From: JAGSPQ01 sp038206395
GTDB lineage: Bacteria; Myxococcota; Myxococcia; Myxococcales; Myxococcaceae
DNA: 64,000 nucleotides
Direction of reading: 5' to 3'
NCBI GenBank assembly: GCA_038206395.1
Contig: JBBRAX010000029.1
Span: forward strand, 24,126-88,125
Numbering within the stretch: position 1 is the first letter of the stretch; each line of letters begins with the position of its first letter. Below, in pieces: positions 1 through 8,224 of this stretch. Below the pieces are notes generated by a model. It did no database searches. It was not told the origin of the DNA and saw nothing but the letters and a program-made list of their open reading frames with translations. The position numbers and the translations under genes are program-made.

Positions 1-815
1 TCGAGCGCGCGCAGCTGAGGGCCCGACACCTCGCGATCGTTCGCAAGCGGAGCCGGCCGGGGTCTCGCCGTCGCCGCGGGAGTCATCAGCGTGACCAGGC
101 CCTTCTGTTCCTCGACCGCGGCTTCGAGCTCGCCCTGCTCTTTCGCGCTGCCGAAGACGAGGTCGAACGCGATCGTGCTCTCGTCGCCCGGCTGCGACGA
201 CGGCAGCGTCGAGATGACCTCACCCAGGGGCTTCAGCTTCGCGTTCAGCGCGGCGAGGCCCTGGTCGAAGTCGGCGAGGCTGAACACGGCGCGCACGCGG
301 TACAACGCGACGCCCCGCTTCACGTTCTCGCGCAGTCGGTGCTCTTCGTACTCGGTGAAGACCGCGCGCATCTGCGGGTCGAGGCCCAGCGTGTCCAGCG
401 GGTCGGCCGCTGAGGCCACCGCGGGGCCCAACAGCCGCTGCAGGCGATCGGCCTGGGCGATGGCCACTTCCTGCGCGGGGCCTTCGCGTTCTTCCGCGGC
501 CTCGGCCAGCAACGCGTTGAAGAGATCCAGCGTCTCGATCAGCGCATCGAGCAGCGCATCATCGAGCGCGACCTTTCCCAACCGCAGCCCATCGAGAAGG
601 TCTTCTGTCTGGTGCGCCAGCCGGGCGATCGAGTCCTGCCCGAACATGCCCGACAGGCCTTTGAGCGAATGCGCGGCGCGAAAGACGCCGTTGAGCAAAT
701 CGGGGTCTGCTTCCTGACCGCGGCGCTCGTCGAGCACCAGCAGGTCACGGCCCAGGGCTTCGAGGATCTCGTTCGCCTCGGCGATGAACTCCGAGAGGGC
801 GCGAGGGCGGGCCAT
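1..815 (-). CDS. cheA: CheA-type chemotaxis histidine kinase, N-terminal part
   Basis: This is the first ~271 residues of a CheA-like kinase; the remainder lies beyond the left edge. An Hpt (P1) domain covers about residues 1-110, with phospho-acceptor His49 in the motif HSLKG. A second alpha/beta segment at about 150-230 resembles the regulator-binding P2 region. The dimerisation, ATPase and CheW-like domains are not visible, so their integrity cannot be judged. The ATG at 813-815 overlaps the stop of the upstream CheY-like gene (TGATG), so the two are probably co-translated as kinase and receiver partners. Which myxobacterial Che system this is cannot be told from the fragment. Confidence 0.85.
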   Translation of the reverse strand, partial: MARPRALSEFIAEANEILEALGRDLLVLDERRGQEADPDLLNGVFRAAHSLKGLSGMFGQDSIARLAHQTEDLLDGLRLGKVALDDALLDALIETLDLFNALLAEAAEEREGPAQEVAIAQADRLQRLLGPAVASAADPLDTLGLDPQMRAVFTEYEEHRLRENVKRGVALYRVRAVFSLADFDQGLAALNAKLKPLGEVISTLPSSQPGDESTIAFDLVFGSAKEQGELEAAVEEQKGLVTLMTPAATARPRPAPLANDREVSGPQLRAL

Positions 816-1183
816 CAGCCGAGCTTCAAGTACCGTTTCACCAGCGCGACGAGGACTTCGGCTTCGAAGGGCTTGATCAGGTACTCGGCCGCTCCGAGGG
901 CGAGGCCCCTTTCGCGATCCTGGTTGCGGCCTTCGGTGGTGACGACGAACAGCGGCGTGTCGCGGTAGTGCGGGTTCTTCTTCACGAAGTTGATCAGCTC
1001 GAGGCCGTTGATGTCCGGCATGTTGATGTCGGTGATGATCAACGCGAACTGGAACCTTGGAAGCACCTTCAGGGCCTCGAAGCCACTGACGGCGCAGATC
1101 ACTTCGACCCCGCCGATCGTCTGAACCGTGGTGGCCAGAAGTTCGCGGGTTGCCTTCGAGTCTTCGACGATGAGTACCTTCAC
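815..1183 (-). CDS. CheY-like single-domain response regulator
   Basis: A stand-alone receiver domain of 122 residues, the usual CheY length. The acidic pair E7/D8, phospho-acceptor D52 (in TDINMP), T82 and K104 (in IKPF) are all present, so it should accept phosphate. There is no output domain. It lies directly upstream of the CheA-like gene and overlaps its start, so it is probably that kinase's diffusible target. It is also the distal part of a same-strand run that begins with the riboflavin genes and nusB; whether one transcript covers all of them is inferred from spacing only. Confidence 0.92.
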   Translation of the reverse strand: MKVLIVEDSKATRELLATTVQTIGGVEVICAVSGFEALKVLPRFQFALIITDINMPDINGLELINFVKKNPHYRDTPLFVVTTEGRNQDRERGLALGAAEYLIKPFEAEVLVALVKRYLKLG

Positions 1184-1198
1184 GGCCCGGCCCGGATG

Positions 1199-1678
1199 CT
1201 ATCGCGTTCCGCCCAGCAACGCGCGCACTCCGCGATCTGCGAGCACCGTGACGTTGCCGTTGCCGAAGCCGGGCACGAAATGCCGCTTGATCGCCTCGAC
1301 CCGGGCCTCGTCATTCAGGGCGTTTGCTTTTGGCAGCGCGAGGGCCACCGACGACACCCCCGCCTTCTTCAGCATCGCCGCGGCGCCCTCGAGCAGGCTC
1401 CCGAGCTTCGCCGCGTCCACCGAGGCGTCCGGCCCGACCCCCACCGCAAAGACCCGGGGCACGGGCAGCGTTCCGCCAGTGGGGAACAAGAGCCGATCGT
1501 CGGCCGCGCCGACGAAGAAGCCCTGCTGCAGCACGCGGGAAAGCCCACCACCCAGGCGCCAATCGACGAAGCCGGCGGCGCCGCTGAGCGGGCGATCGTC
1601 CTCGGCGACGAACAGGCACAGCGCGTCGCAGCCGATCAAACCGTCCAGCGACTCGAGGCTGGGCTCCTGGGCGTTCAT
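1199..1678 (-). CDS. Leucyl aminopeptidase N-terminal-domain-like protein
   Basis: A 159-residue protein resembling the macro-like N-terminal domain of M17 leucyl aminopeptidases (GFVDWRLGG, LPVPRVFAVGVG, then an AAA-rich helix and a VALALP strand). The metal-binding catalytic domain of M17 enzymes is absent, so it is not expected to be a peptidase. It may be a regulatory or binding module. Its ATG overlaps the nusB stop (ATGA), which supports the start and suggests coupling. The assignment rests on pattern similarity only. Confidence 0.6.
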   Translation of the reverse strand: MNAQEPSLESLDGLIGCDALCLFVAEDDRPLSGAAGFVDWRLGGGLSRVLQQGFFVGAADDRLLFPTGGTLPVPRVFAVGVGPDASVDAAKLGSLLEGAAAMLKKAGVSSVALALPKANALNDEARVEAIKRHFVPGFGNGNVTVLADRGVRALLGGTR

Positions 1679-2103
1679 GCCTTGTCGAGCGTGGCGGCGA
1701 TCTTGTCGAGCAGGCCGTTGATGAAGCCCGACGACTCTTCGTTGCCGAACTTCTTTCCGAGCTCGACGGCTTCGTTCAGCGTGACCTTGCGCGGAATGTC
1801 AGCGCGAAACTTGAGCTCCCACGCGCCGAGCCGCAAGACGTTGCGGTCGATGCGAGACATGCGATCGAGCCGCCAGTTGTGGCTGTGCTGTTCGAGCAGC
1901 GGGTCGAGCTCGGGCAGCCTCGAGCGAACGCCTTCGACGATCTCGAGCGCGAAAGAGTGGGCCGAGGGGTCGCCCGGGCCTTCGTCGTCGCTGGCATTCC
2001 ACGCCGACGCCAGCGCAGCGTTCGCGGTGGTGGCTGCGGGCTCGCCATCGAGCTGAAAGAGCGCCTGCAGTGCGCGCTCACGGGCCGTGCGACGGGCGCC
2101 CAT
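1675..2103 (-). CDS. nusB: Transcription antitermination factor NusB
   Basis: NusB binds boxA RNA with S10 and supports rRNA antitermination. The 142-residue form starting MGARRTARERALQALF has the family length. It carries the conserved C-terminal helices (MSRIDRNVLRLGAWEL, IPRKVTLNEAVELGKKFG, FINGLLDKIA). A longer open frame runs upstream but overlaps ribH and reads as Arg-rich noise, so the ATG at 2103 is chosen. It sits five bases after ribH, the classic ribH-nusB order of many bacteria. An insert of about 15 residues (NASDDEGPGDPSA) lies between the first helices. Confidence 0.95.
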   Translation of the reverse strand: MGARRTARERALQALFQLDGEPAATTANAALASAWNASDDEGPGDPSAHSFALEIVEGVRSRLPELDPLLEQHSHNWRLDRMSRIDRNVLRLGAWELKFRADIPRKVTLNEAVELGKKFGNEESSGFINGLLDKIAATLDKA

Positions 2104-2108
2104 GCCGG

Positions 2109-2582
2109 CTACTTGCCCGCCAGCGAGGCGTAGAGATTCACCATCTCGATGCACGAAATCGCGGCGTCGGCGCCCTTGTTGCCTGACTTCACGCCCGCGC
2201 GATCGACCGCCTGTTCGACGTTGTCGGTGGTGAGCACGCCGAAGGTGACTGCCGCCTTTGCGCGCAACGCGACGTGGCCCACGCCCTTGGCGACTTCGCC
2301 AGCGACGTACTCGAAGTGCGGCGTGCCTCCGCGAATGACGCACCCGAGCGCGATGATGCCGGCGTACTTCTCGGTGTCGGCGACGCGGGCGACGACGCCC
2401 GACAACTCAAAAGTGCCCGGGCAGCGGTAGACGTCGATCGAATCGTCTTTCACGCCGTGGCGCACGAGCGCGTCGATGGCGCCCGACAGCAGCTGTTCGG
2501 TGATGAGGCTGTTGAACCGGCTCACGCAGATGGCGAACTTGCCTTTGGGCGAGACGAGATTTCCTTCGAAGGTGCGAGGCAT
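2109..2582 (-). CDS. ribH: 6,7-dimethyl-8-ribityllumazine synthase
   Basis: The penultimate riboflavin enzyme, which condenses 5-amino-6-ribitylamino-uracil with 3,4-dihydroxy-2-butanone 4-phosphate. The 157-residue protein has the family signatures: RFN near the N-terminus, PGTFEL, ALGCVIRGGTPHFEYVA and FGVLTTDNVEQA. The ATG at 2582 is preferred over an upstream in-frame GTG (2594) because a Shine-Dalgarno-like AAGGTG lies about nine bases before it and homologues start MPR. It follows ribBX, which supplies one of its substrates. The ribE gene for the last step is 6 kb away at 8224. Confidence 0.96.
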   Translation of the reverse strand: MPRTFEGNLVSPKGKFAICVSRFNSLITEQLLSGAIDALVRHGVKDDSIDVYRCPGTFELSGVVARVADTEKYAGIIALGCVIRGGTPHFEYVAGEVAKGVGHVALRAKAAVTFGVLTTDNVEQAVDRAGVKSGNKGADAAISCIEMVNLYASLAGK

Positions 2583-2595
2583 GGGGGCGGGCACC

Positions 2596-3741
2596 TTATC
2601 GCACCTTGCGGCGGGCAGGACGAGGGCCCAGCGGCAGCTGCGCGACGAGCTTCAGGCCGTAGCTGTCGAGGCCGACGATCTGCTTCGGGTGGTTGGTGAG
2701 CAGCTTCAGTTGGGTGAGGCCCAGGTCGGTGAGAATCTGCGCTCCGACGCCGAACTCGCGAAGGCGCGTCTGCGCTGAATGACCGGGCACCACCTCGTCG
2801 TTCGACGGAGCGTTGGTCTGCAGCGCCTGCTGCGGCCCCACGTGCTTGCGCAGGTAGACGAGGACGCCGCGACCTTCCTTGTTGATCGCGTCCATCGCCA
2901 GCTTCAGCGAGCCATCGCCGGCCGCGCTGTCGAGGACGTCGGCGAGCAGCGTCCCGCGGTGCACGCGCACCAGCACGGGGCCGGGCGCGCTCAGATCGCC
3001 CTTCACCAGCGCGAGGTGCACGGTCGGGTCGACGTCGCTGGTGTAGGCGTAGGCCAGCAGCTTGCCGAAGGGCCTTTCGACTTCCGTGACCCCGATGCGC
3101 TTGATGAGGCGCTCGCGGGCGAGGCGCCAGGAAATGAGGTCGGCGACAGAGAGAAGGACGAGCTTGTGCTTCTTCGCGAAGCGCACGAGGTCGGGGCGGC
3201 GCGCCATCGTGCCGTCTTCCTTCATCACTTCGCAGATGACGCCCGCGGGCTTGAGGCCGGCGAGGCGCGCGAGGTCGACGGAGCCTTCGGTTTGCCCAGT
3301 GCGGACGAGGACGCCCCCATTGCGCGCGCGAAGGGGAAAGATGTGGCCGGGGCGCACCAGGTCGGTGGGCTTGGCGTTGGTGGCGACGGCGGCCTTGATG
3401 GTCTTCGCGCGGTCGGCGGCCGAGATGCCGGTGGTGACGCCGCGGGCGGCCTCGATCGACACGGTGAACGCGGTCTGAAACGGCGACGAGTTGTCCTGCA
3501 CCATCAGCGGCAGGCCGAGCTGCTGGATGCGCTGCTCGGTGAGCGAGAGACAGATGAGGCCGCGGCCGTGGCGGGCCATGAAGTTGATCGCCTCGGGGGT
3601 GACCTTCTCGGCCGCCATGACGAGATCGCCTTCGTTCTCGCGGTCTTCGTCATCGGTGAGGATCACCATCTTGCCGCGCCGGATCTCGGCGAGCGCCTTG
3701 TCGACCAGCTCCAGCGAGTGCTGCTGCTGCGTTGAGACCAT
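2596..3741 (-). CDS. ribBX: DHBP synthase fused to a degenerate GTP cyclohydrolase II domain (RibBX-type)
   Basis: A 381-residue RibBA-like protein. The N-terminal RibB half (about 1-200) looks intact: DDEDRENEGDLV, HGRGLICLSL, GHIFPLRA and TGQTEGSVDLARLAG. The C-terminal RibA half keeps its frame (VHLALVKGD, EFGVGAQILTDLGL, KLLTNHPKQIVGL). However, the three zinc-ligand cysteines of GTP cyclohydrolase II are absent: the region reads RGTLLADVLDSAAGDGSL instead of ECLTGD...RCDC. The RQEGRGIGL loop is also replaced by RKHVGPQQAL. It should therefore make dihydroxybutanone phosphate but probably not hydrolyse GTP. This matches the hybrid RibBX type described in Proteobacteria. The start at 3741 matches homologues; the longer ORF has no support. 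Confidence 0.88.
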   Translation of the reverse strand: MVSTQQQHSLELVDKALAEIRRGKMVILTDDEDRENEGDLVMAAEKVTPEAINFMARHGRGLICLSLTEQRIQQLGLPLMVQDNSSPFQTAFTVSIEAARGVTTGISAADRAKTIKAAVATNAKPTDLVRPGHIFPLRARNGGVLVRTGQTEGSVDLARLAGLKPAGVICEVMKEDGTMARRPDLVRFAKKHKLVLLSVADLISWRLARERLIKRIGVTEVERPFGKLLAYAYTSDVDPTVHLALVKGDLSAPGPVLVRVHRGTLLADVLDSAAGDGSLKLAMDAINKEGRGVLVYLRKHVGPQQALQTNAPSNDEVVPGHSAQTRLREFGVGAQILTDLGLTQLKLLTNHPKQIVGLDSYGLKLVAQLPLGPRPARRKVR

Positions 3742-3844
3742 GGGTGGGCTGTCCTTTGGCGGACAACGCGTCAGATCGCAATCGATACTGCGCAGGGCGG
3801 AAAAGAGCGGCTGCGCAGGGCGGTGGAGTAGCTTGGCCCAGACG

Positions 3845-4807
3845 ATGGACACCCCCTACGCGGCCAGAGCGGTCATTGAGAATTTCGGATGCGTGACGCA
3901 CACGGAGCTTCGATTGACACGGCTGCACGCCCTGATTGGGCCGAATGACTCTGGGAAGAGCACCCTGCTCAAAGCCCTGAGCTTTCTCTTCAACACCGAT
4001 CGGTTGAATCGGCAGCCAGACATCAATGACCTGAAGCCCTATCTTTCGCCAACCACCTACCTCTACGCCGAGGGCTCGAATGGCGTGACGGTCGAACAAC
4101 GAGCGCCAAGGGCGAACCAAGTCCCACAGAGCAATCCTCCGCCGTTCAATGGCGTTCGGTTCCTTCGACTCGACCCGGACTCCCTTCGTCAGGACTCGCA
4201 GCTGCTTGCGGACAACGAGCCGCTGGAGTTCCTGGACGAACGCGGGCTTGGGCTGGCCGCCGCTTACGATGCCGTCCAGTCTCGAAACGCTGACGATTTC
4301 CTGAAGCTGCAGGCCCAAGTCACTGCTTTTTTTAGTTCGGTGAAGGGCCTCAGACTCCGCAACCCAACGAAAGGAACCAAGGCATTCGGAGTAACGCTTG
4401 AGAGCGGGCAAGAAGTGGGGGCCAAGCAACTGAGCGAGGGCTTGCTCTACTACCTCGCCTTCGCGGTCATTCCGTTTCTCAGACCAACGGGCGCCATTCT
4501 GATCGAAGAGCCCGAGAACGGACTTCACCCAAGCCGAATCGCTGAGGTCATGAAGACACTGAGGAAGTTGTCGGAGACCACCCAGGTAATTGTCGCAACA
4601 CACAGTCCGCTCGTGATCAACGAGTTGAAGGCCGACGAGGTGTCAGTGGTCACACGACCAAAGGGAGAAGGCACTCGCGTGCAGTTGCTCAACAGCACCG
4701 CCGACTTTGGGGAACGCAGCAAGGTCTACGCATTGGGTGAGCTCTGGCTCAGCTATGCGAACGGCATCGACGAGCGCCCTCTGATTTCAGGGACCGCACA
4801 CTTGTGA
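3845..4807 (+). CDS. AAA/ABC-type ATPase (OLD-like), partner of a TOPRIM protein
   Basis: A 320-residue SMC/OLD-style ATPase. Walker A is GPNDSGKST, the signature-like motif is LSEGLLYY, Walker B is ILIEEPENGLHP and the H-loop is ATHSP. Only a short insert separates the two ATPase halves, so there is no fused nuclease domain. The downstream gene begins inside its stop (GTGA) and encodes a TOPRIM-like protein, so the pair resembles a split OLD/PARIS-type arrangement used in anti-phage defence. Base composition is visibly less GC-rich than the flanking rib and WGR genes, and the cassette interrupts an otherwise housekeeping neighbourhood, both signs of transfer. The defence role is inferred. 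Confidence 0.8.
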   Translation: MDTPYAARAVIENFGCVTHTELRLTRLHALIGPNDSGKSTLLKALSFLFNTDRLNRQPDINDLKPYLSPTTYLYAEGSNGVTVEQRAPRANQVPQSNPPPFNGVRFLRLDPDSLRQDSQLLADNEPLEFLDERGLGLAAAYDAVQSRNADDFLKLQAQVTAFFSSVKGLRLRNPTKGTKAFGVTLESGQEVGAKQLSEGLLYYLAFAVIPFLRPTGAILIEEPENGLHPSRIAEVMKTLRKLSETTQVIVATHSPLVINELKADEVSVVTRPKGEGTRVQLLNSTADFGERSKVYALGELWLSYANGIDERPLISGTAHL

Positions 4808-5369
4808 AGAAACGCGTCTTCTTGGCAGGCGAAGGCAAGACCGAGCTGGGGCGGTGGGCGTCGCAAGTGACCAGGGATCGCGACGACGAGTCGAACGGCG
4901 CCGTCGCGGCTCTGCTCGGCAAGGTCAGCTCTCGCAATTGGAGGTCGCCGACGCGTGCAAATGGAAGGACATCAAGAAGTACAGAGCCGGGGACTTCAAG
5001 AGCGCGGAAGAACGAAATGTCCTCGGTGTGGCCCTCAAGGCGCGCGAGAGCAACTGCGACCTGTTGGCCTTTGTCCGCGATTCAGATGGCGACTACGAAC
5101 GAATCGAATCAATCCATCGGGGAATCGAAGCCGTCAGCGAGGGCCTCGAGGTCGTCGGCGGCTGTGCTCACCCGATAATCGAAGCCTGGGCTTTGGTCTT
5201 CCGGGGAGAATTGGCGGCCGAGAAGTTGAGCAAGGCGAAGATTCAACAGCAGGCCGGGGCGTTGACCACGAACGCACTCGTCGAGCTGATCCAAAAAGGC
5301 GACCTCGCAACAGTTCCACCCGACACCCACTTGCGGCGTTGGCTCGATCTGGCCAAGGCAAAGCTCTAG
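4804..5369 (+). pseudogene. TOPRIM-like (DUF4276-like) protein gene with a -1 frameshift
   Basis: The gene starts at a GTG overlapping the ATPase stop. The first frame reads FLAGEGKTELGRW and continues to about SSRNW. The sequence then continues in another frame with EVADACKWKDIKKYRAG, LLAFVRDSDGD and PIIEAWAL. The acidic motif EGKTE and the later DSDGD match the E...DxD layout of TOPRIM folds, and EAWAL matches the EAW element of DUF4276-type proteins. One missing G at about 4940-4942 would restore a continuous ~189-residue protein. It could be a true inactivating mutation, a phase switch or a consensus error. As given, the protein would be truncated before the DxD motif. Confidence 0.65.
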
Positions 5370-5380
5370 GTTCCGCGCCC

Positions 5381-6718
5381 ATGATCCGCCGCTACGAGTT
5401 CGTCGAGGGGACGTCAGCGAAGTTCTGGGAGATCGAGCTGAAGGGTGAAGGCTTCACCGCCCGGTGGGGGAAGCTCGGCACTGCCGGCCAGTCGAAGTCG
5501 CAGGAGTTCGAGTCTGAAGCCGCGGCGCTGAAGGCCCACGACAAGCTCATCGCCGAGAAGGAAAAGAAGGGGTACCTGGCGGTGACGGAATCAGCGGCTG
5601 CTCCTTCTGAGGCGAAGAAGGCCGGAGCCTCGAACGAACAGATGGAGTCGGCCATCGCGGCCAACCCCGCCGACGAGACCGCGTGGAAGGTGTACGCCGA
5701 CTGGCTGATCGAAGCCGGCGAGCCGTGGGGCGAGGTGATTGCGCAAGCGCACGCCGGCCATTCGCAGGCGGGGAAAGAGAAGGAAGCGCAGGCGGAGCTC
5801 AGCGGCGGCACGGACGGCGCGACGTTCGAGTGGAAGCGCGGGGTCATCGACCACTTCACGCTGACGCCGACCGAGGTCGACGCGGACAACCCGATGCAGG
5901 AGGTGCTGACCCGCGTGCTGCAGCACCCGGCAGGACATCTGGTGCGGAAGCTGACCCTGGGCCTGCCGCCCTTCGAGGATGACGGCGGGCTCGCCTGGCA
6001 CATGGAGCTGCCGGTGAAGACGCTGGCCGCGGCGGGCCCGTTGCCGCTGCTGGAAGAGCTCGACCTGTCGCCAACCGCCACTCACATGGATCAGGTCTCG
6101 TGGCGGCGGTTGGGAAACATCGGCGGGCTGTGGAAGGCGGCGCCGCGGCTGCAGACGCTGATTCTCGAGGGAAGCCGGGGAAGTGACGACGGCACCGCGG
6201 TCGACTTCGGCACCATCGACGCGCCGCACTTGAAGAAGGTTGTCTTCCAGTCGGGTGGCCTCGACGCGGCAGCGCCTGAGCAGCTGGGCGCGGCGACGCT
6301 GCCGAAGCTCGAGCACCTGGAGCTGCAGTTCGGCCGCGAAGACTACGGCTGCACCTCGACCGTCGCGTCGCTTGCCGGAATCCTGAGCGGCAAGGGCCTG
6401 CCGGCGCTCAAGTACCTGGGCCTGACGAACTCGGAGTGGGAAACGGAGCTCATCGACGCGGTCGCCGGCTCGGCGATTCTTCCGCGGCTCCACGTGGTGA
6501 GCTTCACGATGGGCACGATGATGAACGACGCTTTCGCCGCGCTGATGAAGCACGCGAAGAAGTTCGCCCACCTGAAGTCACTGGAGCTCGACGACAACTA
6601 CTTCACCGCCGAGCAGATCGCGCAGCTGAAGGCCGTGCTGCCGAACGCGTCACTCGAGGTGCAGAAAGAGCTCGAGGACGAAGACGAGGCCTACCGGTAC
6701 ACCACCGTCGGCGAATAA
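5381..6718 (+). CDS. WGR domain and leucine-rich-repeat protein with TIGR02996 segment
   Basis: A 445-residue protein in three parts. Residues 1-75 form a WGR domain (RYEFVEGTSAKFWEI, FTARWGKLGT). Residues about 85-125 match the TIGR02996 repeat-companion motif (NPADETAWKVYADWLIEAGE). Residues 150-440 contain irregular leucine-rich repeats (LPLLEELDLSP, LPKLEHLELQF, LPALKYLGLTN, AHLKSLELDDN). TIGR02996-repeat proteins are common in myxobacteria and planctomycetes; their biochemical role is not established. The ATG at 5381 begins the WGR homology. The longer upstream ORF only overlaps the TOPRIM gene in another frame. Confidence 0.88.
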   Translation: MIRRYEFVEGTSAKFWEIELKGEGFTARWGKLGTAGQSKSQEFESEAAALKAHDKLIAEKEKKGYLAVTESAAAPSEAKKAGASNEQMESAIAANPADETAWKVYADWLIEAGEPWGEVIAQAHAGHSQAGKEKEAQAELSGGTDGATFEWKRGVIDHFTLTPTEVDADNPMQEVLTRVLQHPAGHLVRKLTLGLPPFEDDGGLAWHMELPVKTLAAAGPLPLLEELDLSPTATHMDQVSWRRLGNIGGLWKAAPRLQTLILEGSRGSDDGTAVDFGTIDAPHLKKVVFQSGGLDAAAPEQLGAATLPKLEHLELQFGREDYGCTSTVASLAGILSGKGLPALKYLGLTNSEWETELIDAVAGSAILPRLHVVSFTMGTMMNDAFAALMKHAKKFAHLKSLELDDNYFTAEQIAQLKAVLPNASLEVQKELEDEDEAYRYTTVGE

Positions 6719-6787
6719 CGCATGTTCACCGCGACCGACGTCGGCCCCGCCTGCTGCCTCGCCGCTTCCGTTCTTCAGGGACGTGGA

Positions 6788-7666
6788 ATGCAGCTGCCGC
6801 TGCCGGGCTTGAACGACGAGGAAGGCCCGCGGCTGCCGGACCTGTTGCCGCCGGTGGTCGACGCGCACGTGCACCTGTTCCCCGACGCGGTGTTCGATGC
6901 GCTGTGGACCTGGTTCGAGAACCACGCCTGGCCGGTTCGCTACAAGCTGCGCACGCCGCAGGTGATCCGCTTCCTGCTCGACCGCGGCGTCTCGCACGTC
7001 GTCGCGCTTCACTACTCACACAAGCCCGGCATGGCGCGCGTGCTCAACCGCTACATCGCCGAGGTCTGCGCCACCGAGCCACGCGTCATCGGCCTCGCCA
7101 CCGTGCTGCCCGGTGAACCTCAAGCCGTGCAGATCCTCGAGGAAGCGTTTGCGATGGGACTTCGGGGCGTGAAGCTTCATTGCCACGTGCAGTGCTTCGC
7201 CCCAGATGCGCCGCAGCTTCACGAGCTCTACGCAACCTGCGCGAAGCACCAGAAGCCGCTGATCATGCACGCCGGCCGCGAGCCCAAGAGCGAGCACTAC
7301 AAAGTCGACCCCTACACGGTCTGCGCAGTCGAGCGCGTCGAGCGCGTCCTCGTCGACCACCCCACCTTGAAGCTCTGCGTCCCCCACCTGGGCGCCGACG
7401 AGTTCGACGGCTACCTGCGCCTGCTCGAGCGCCACCAGAACCTCTGGCTCGACACCACGATGATGGGCGCGAACTATTTCGCGGTGCAGGTGCCACTGCG
7501 CGCGTTTCTCGCCCGGCCCGATCGCATCATCTACGGCACCGACTTTCCGAACCTTCCTTATGCGTGGGATCGCGAAGTGAAGAGCCTGACGGCGCTGAAG
7601 TTGCCCGCGCACGACGAGGCGGCGGTGCTGGGCGGAAACGCGCTGCGGTTGTTCGGCGTTGCCTGA
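6788..7666 (+). CDS. Amidohydrolase-family metal-dependent hydrolase
   Basis: A 292-residue TIM-barrel hydrolase of the amidohydrolase-2/TatD-like type. The first metal motif is DAHVHLF near the N-terminus. Later conserved positions are VKLHCHVQ, IMHAGRE, VPHLG and the terminal Asp in GTDFPN, so a metal site is plausible. The substrate cannot be predicted. The ATG at 6788 is chosen because AGGGA lies upstream and the preceding residues of the longer ORF look non-homologous. It is followed at short distance by a cyclic-nucleotide-binding gene on the same strand. Confidence 0.85.
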   Translation: MQLPLPGLNDEEGPRLPDLLPPVVDAHVHLFPDAVFDALWTWFENHAWPVRYKLRTPQVIRFLLDRGVSHVVALHYSHKPGMARVLNRYIAEVCATEPRVIGLATVLPGEPQAVQILEEAFAMGLRGVKLHCHVQCFAPDAPQLHELYATCAKHQKPLIMHAGREPKSEHYKVDPYTVCAVERVERVLVDHPTLKLCVPHLGADEFDGYLRLLERHQNLWLDTTMMGANYFAVQVPLRAFLARPDRIIYGTDFPNLPYAWDREVKSLTALKLPAHDEAAVLGGNALRLFGVA

Positions 7667-7693
7667 ACGCCTCTGATCGGGTTTTGTCCGCGG

Positions 7694-8224
7694 ATGCTCA
7701 GCTCCAATTCGACCTCGCTCGTCACCTTTCTACGCAGCGTGCCGGTGTTCGGCGGTCTCGAAGGCCACTCGCTGGATCGCTTGATCGACTTGCTCGAGGA
7801 ACGCACTTTCGAAAGCGGTGAGACGATTTTTGCCGAGGGCGAGCTGGGCCGGACGATGTACGTGCTGCGCGACGGAGAGGTCGAGGTTTCCCGCCGTTCG
7901 GACACCGGCCACAAGGTGCCGATCGTCCGCCTGGGCTCGGGCGAGACGTTTGGTGAGATGACGCTGGTCGAGCTGCAGCCCCGGTCGGGCACGGTGGTCG
8001 CGCGGAAGAAGGCGCGTACCTACTCGCTCACCAACATGGACCTCTACAACCTCTACCGCGAAGACAACTACGCGTACGTCATCATCCTGCAGAACATCTG
8101 CCGGATGCTCAGCCGCCGCCTGCGCAAGGCCGACAGCCGCATCGTCGAGTTCATCGACGCTGTCTCGACGCCGAGAAAGGCACCGAAGAAGAAGGTCGCC
8201 GCAAAAAAGAAGAAGAAGAGCTGA
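7694..8224 (+). CDS. Cyclic nucleotide-binding domain protein with Lys-rich tail
   Basis: A 176-residue protein with one Crp-type cNMP-binding domain (residues about 10-130). Motifs include FAEGELGRTMYVLRDGEVEV and LGSGETFGEMTLVELQPRSGTVVA; the last holds the R-S-x-T phosphate-cassette-like element. There is no HTH DNA-binding domain. The C-terminus is instead a basic tail (KAPKKKVAAKKKKKS). It is therefore more likely a sensor or adaptor than a transcription factor. The TGA overlaps the ATG of ribE (TGATG), implying coupled translation with riboflavin synthase. That pairing is unexpected and unexplained. Confidence 0.85.
   Translation: MLSSNSTSLVTFLRSVPVFGGLEGHSLDRLIDLLEERTFESGETIFAEGELGRTMYVLRDGEVEVSRRSDTGHKVPIVRLGSGETFGEMTLVELQPRSGTVVARKKARTYSLTNMDLYNLYREDNYAYVIILQNICRMLSRRLRKADSRIVEFIDAVSTPRKAPKKKVAAKKKKKS

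Noticed and set aside
3742..3844. FMN riboswitch ahead of ribBX
   Set aside because: The 103-bp leader does not show the conserved RFN element segments; nor does the region before ribE.
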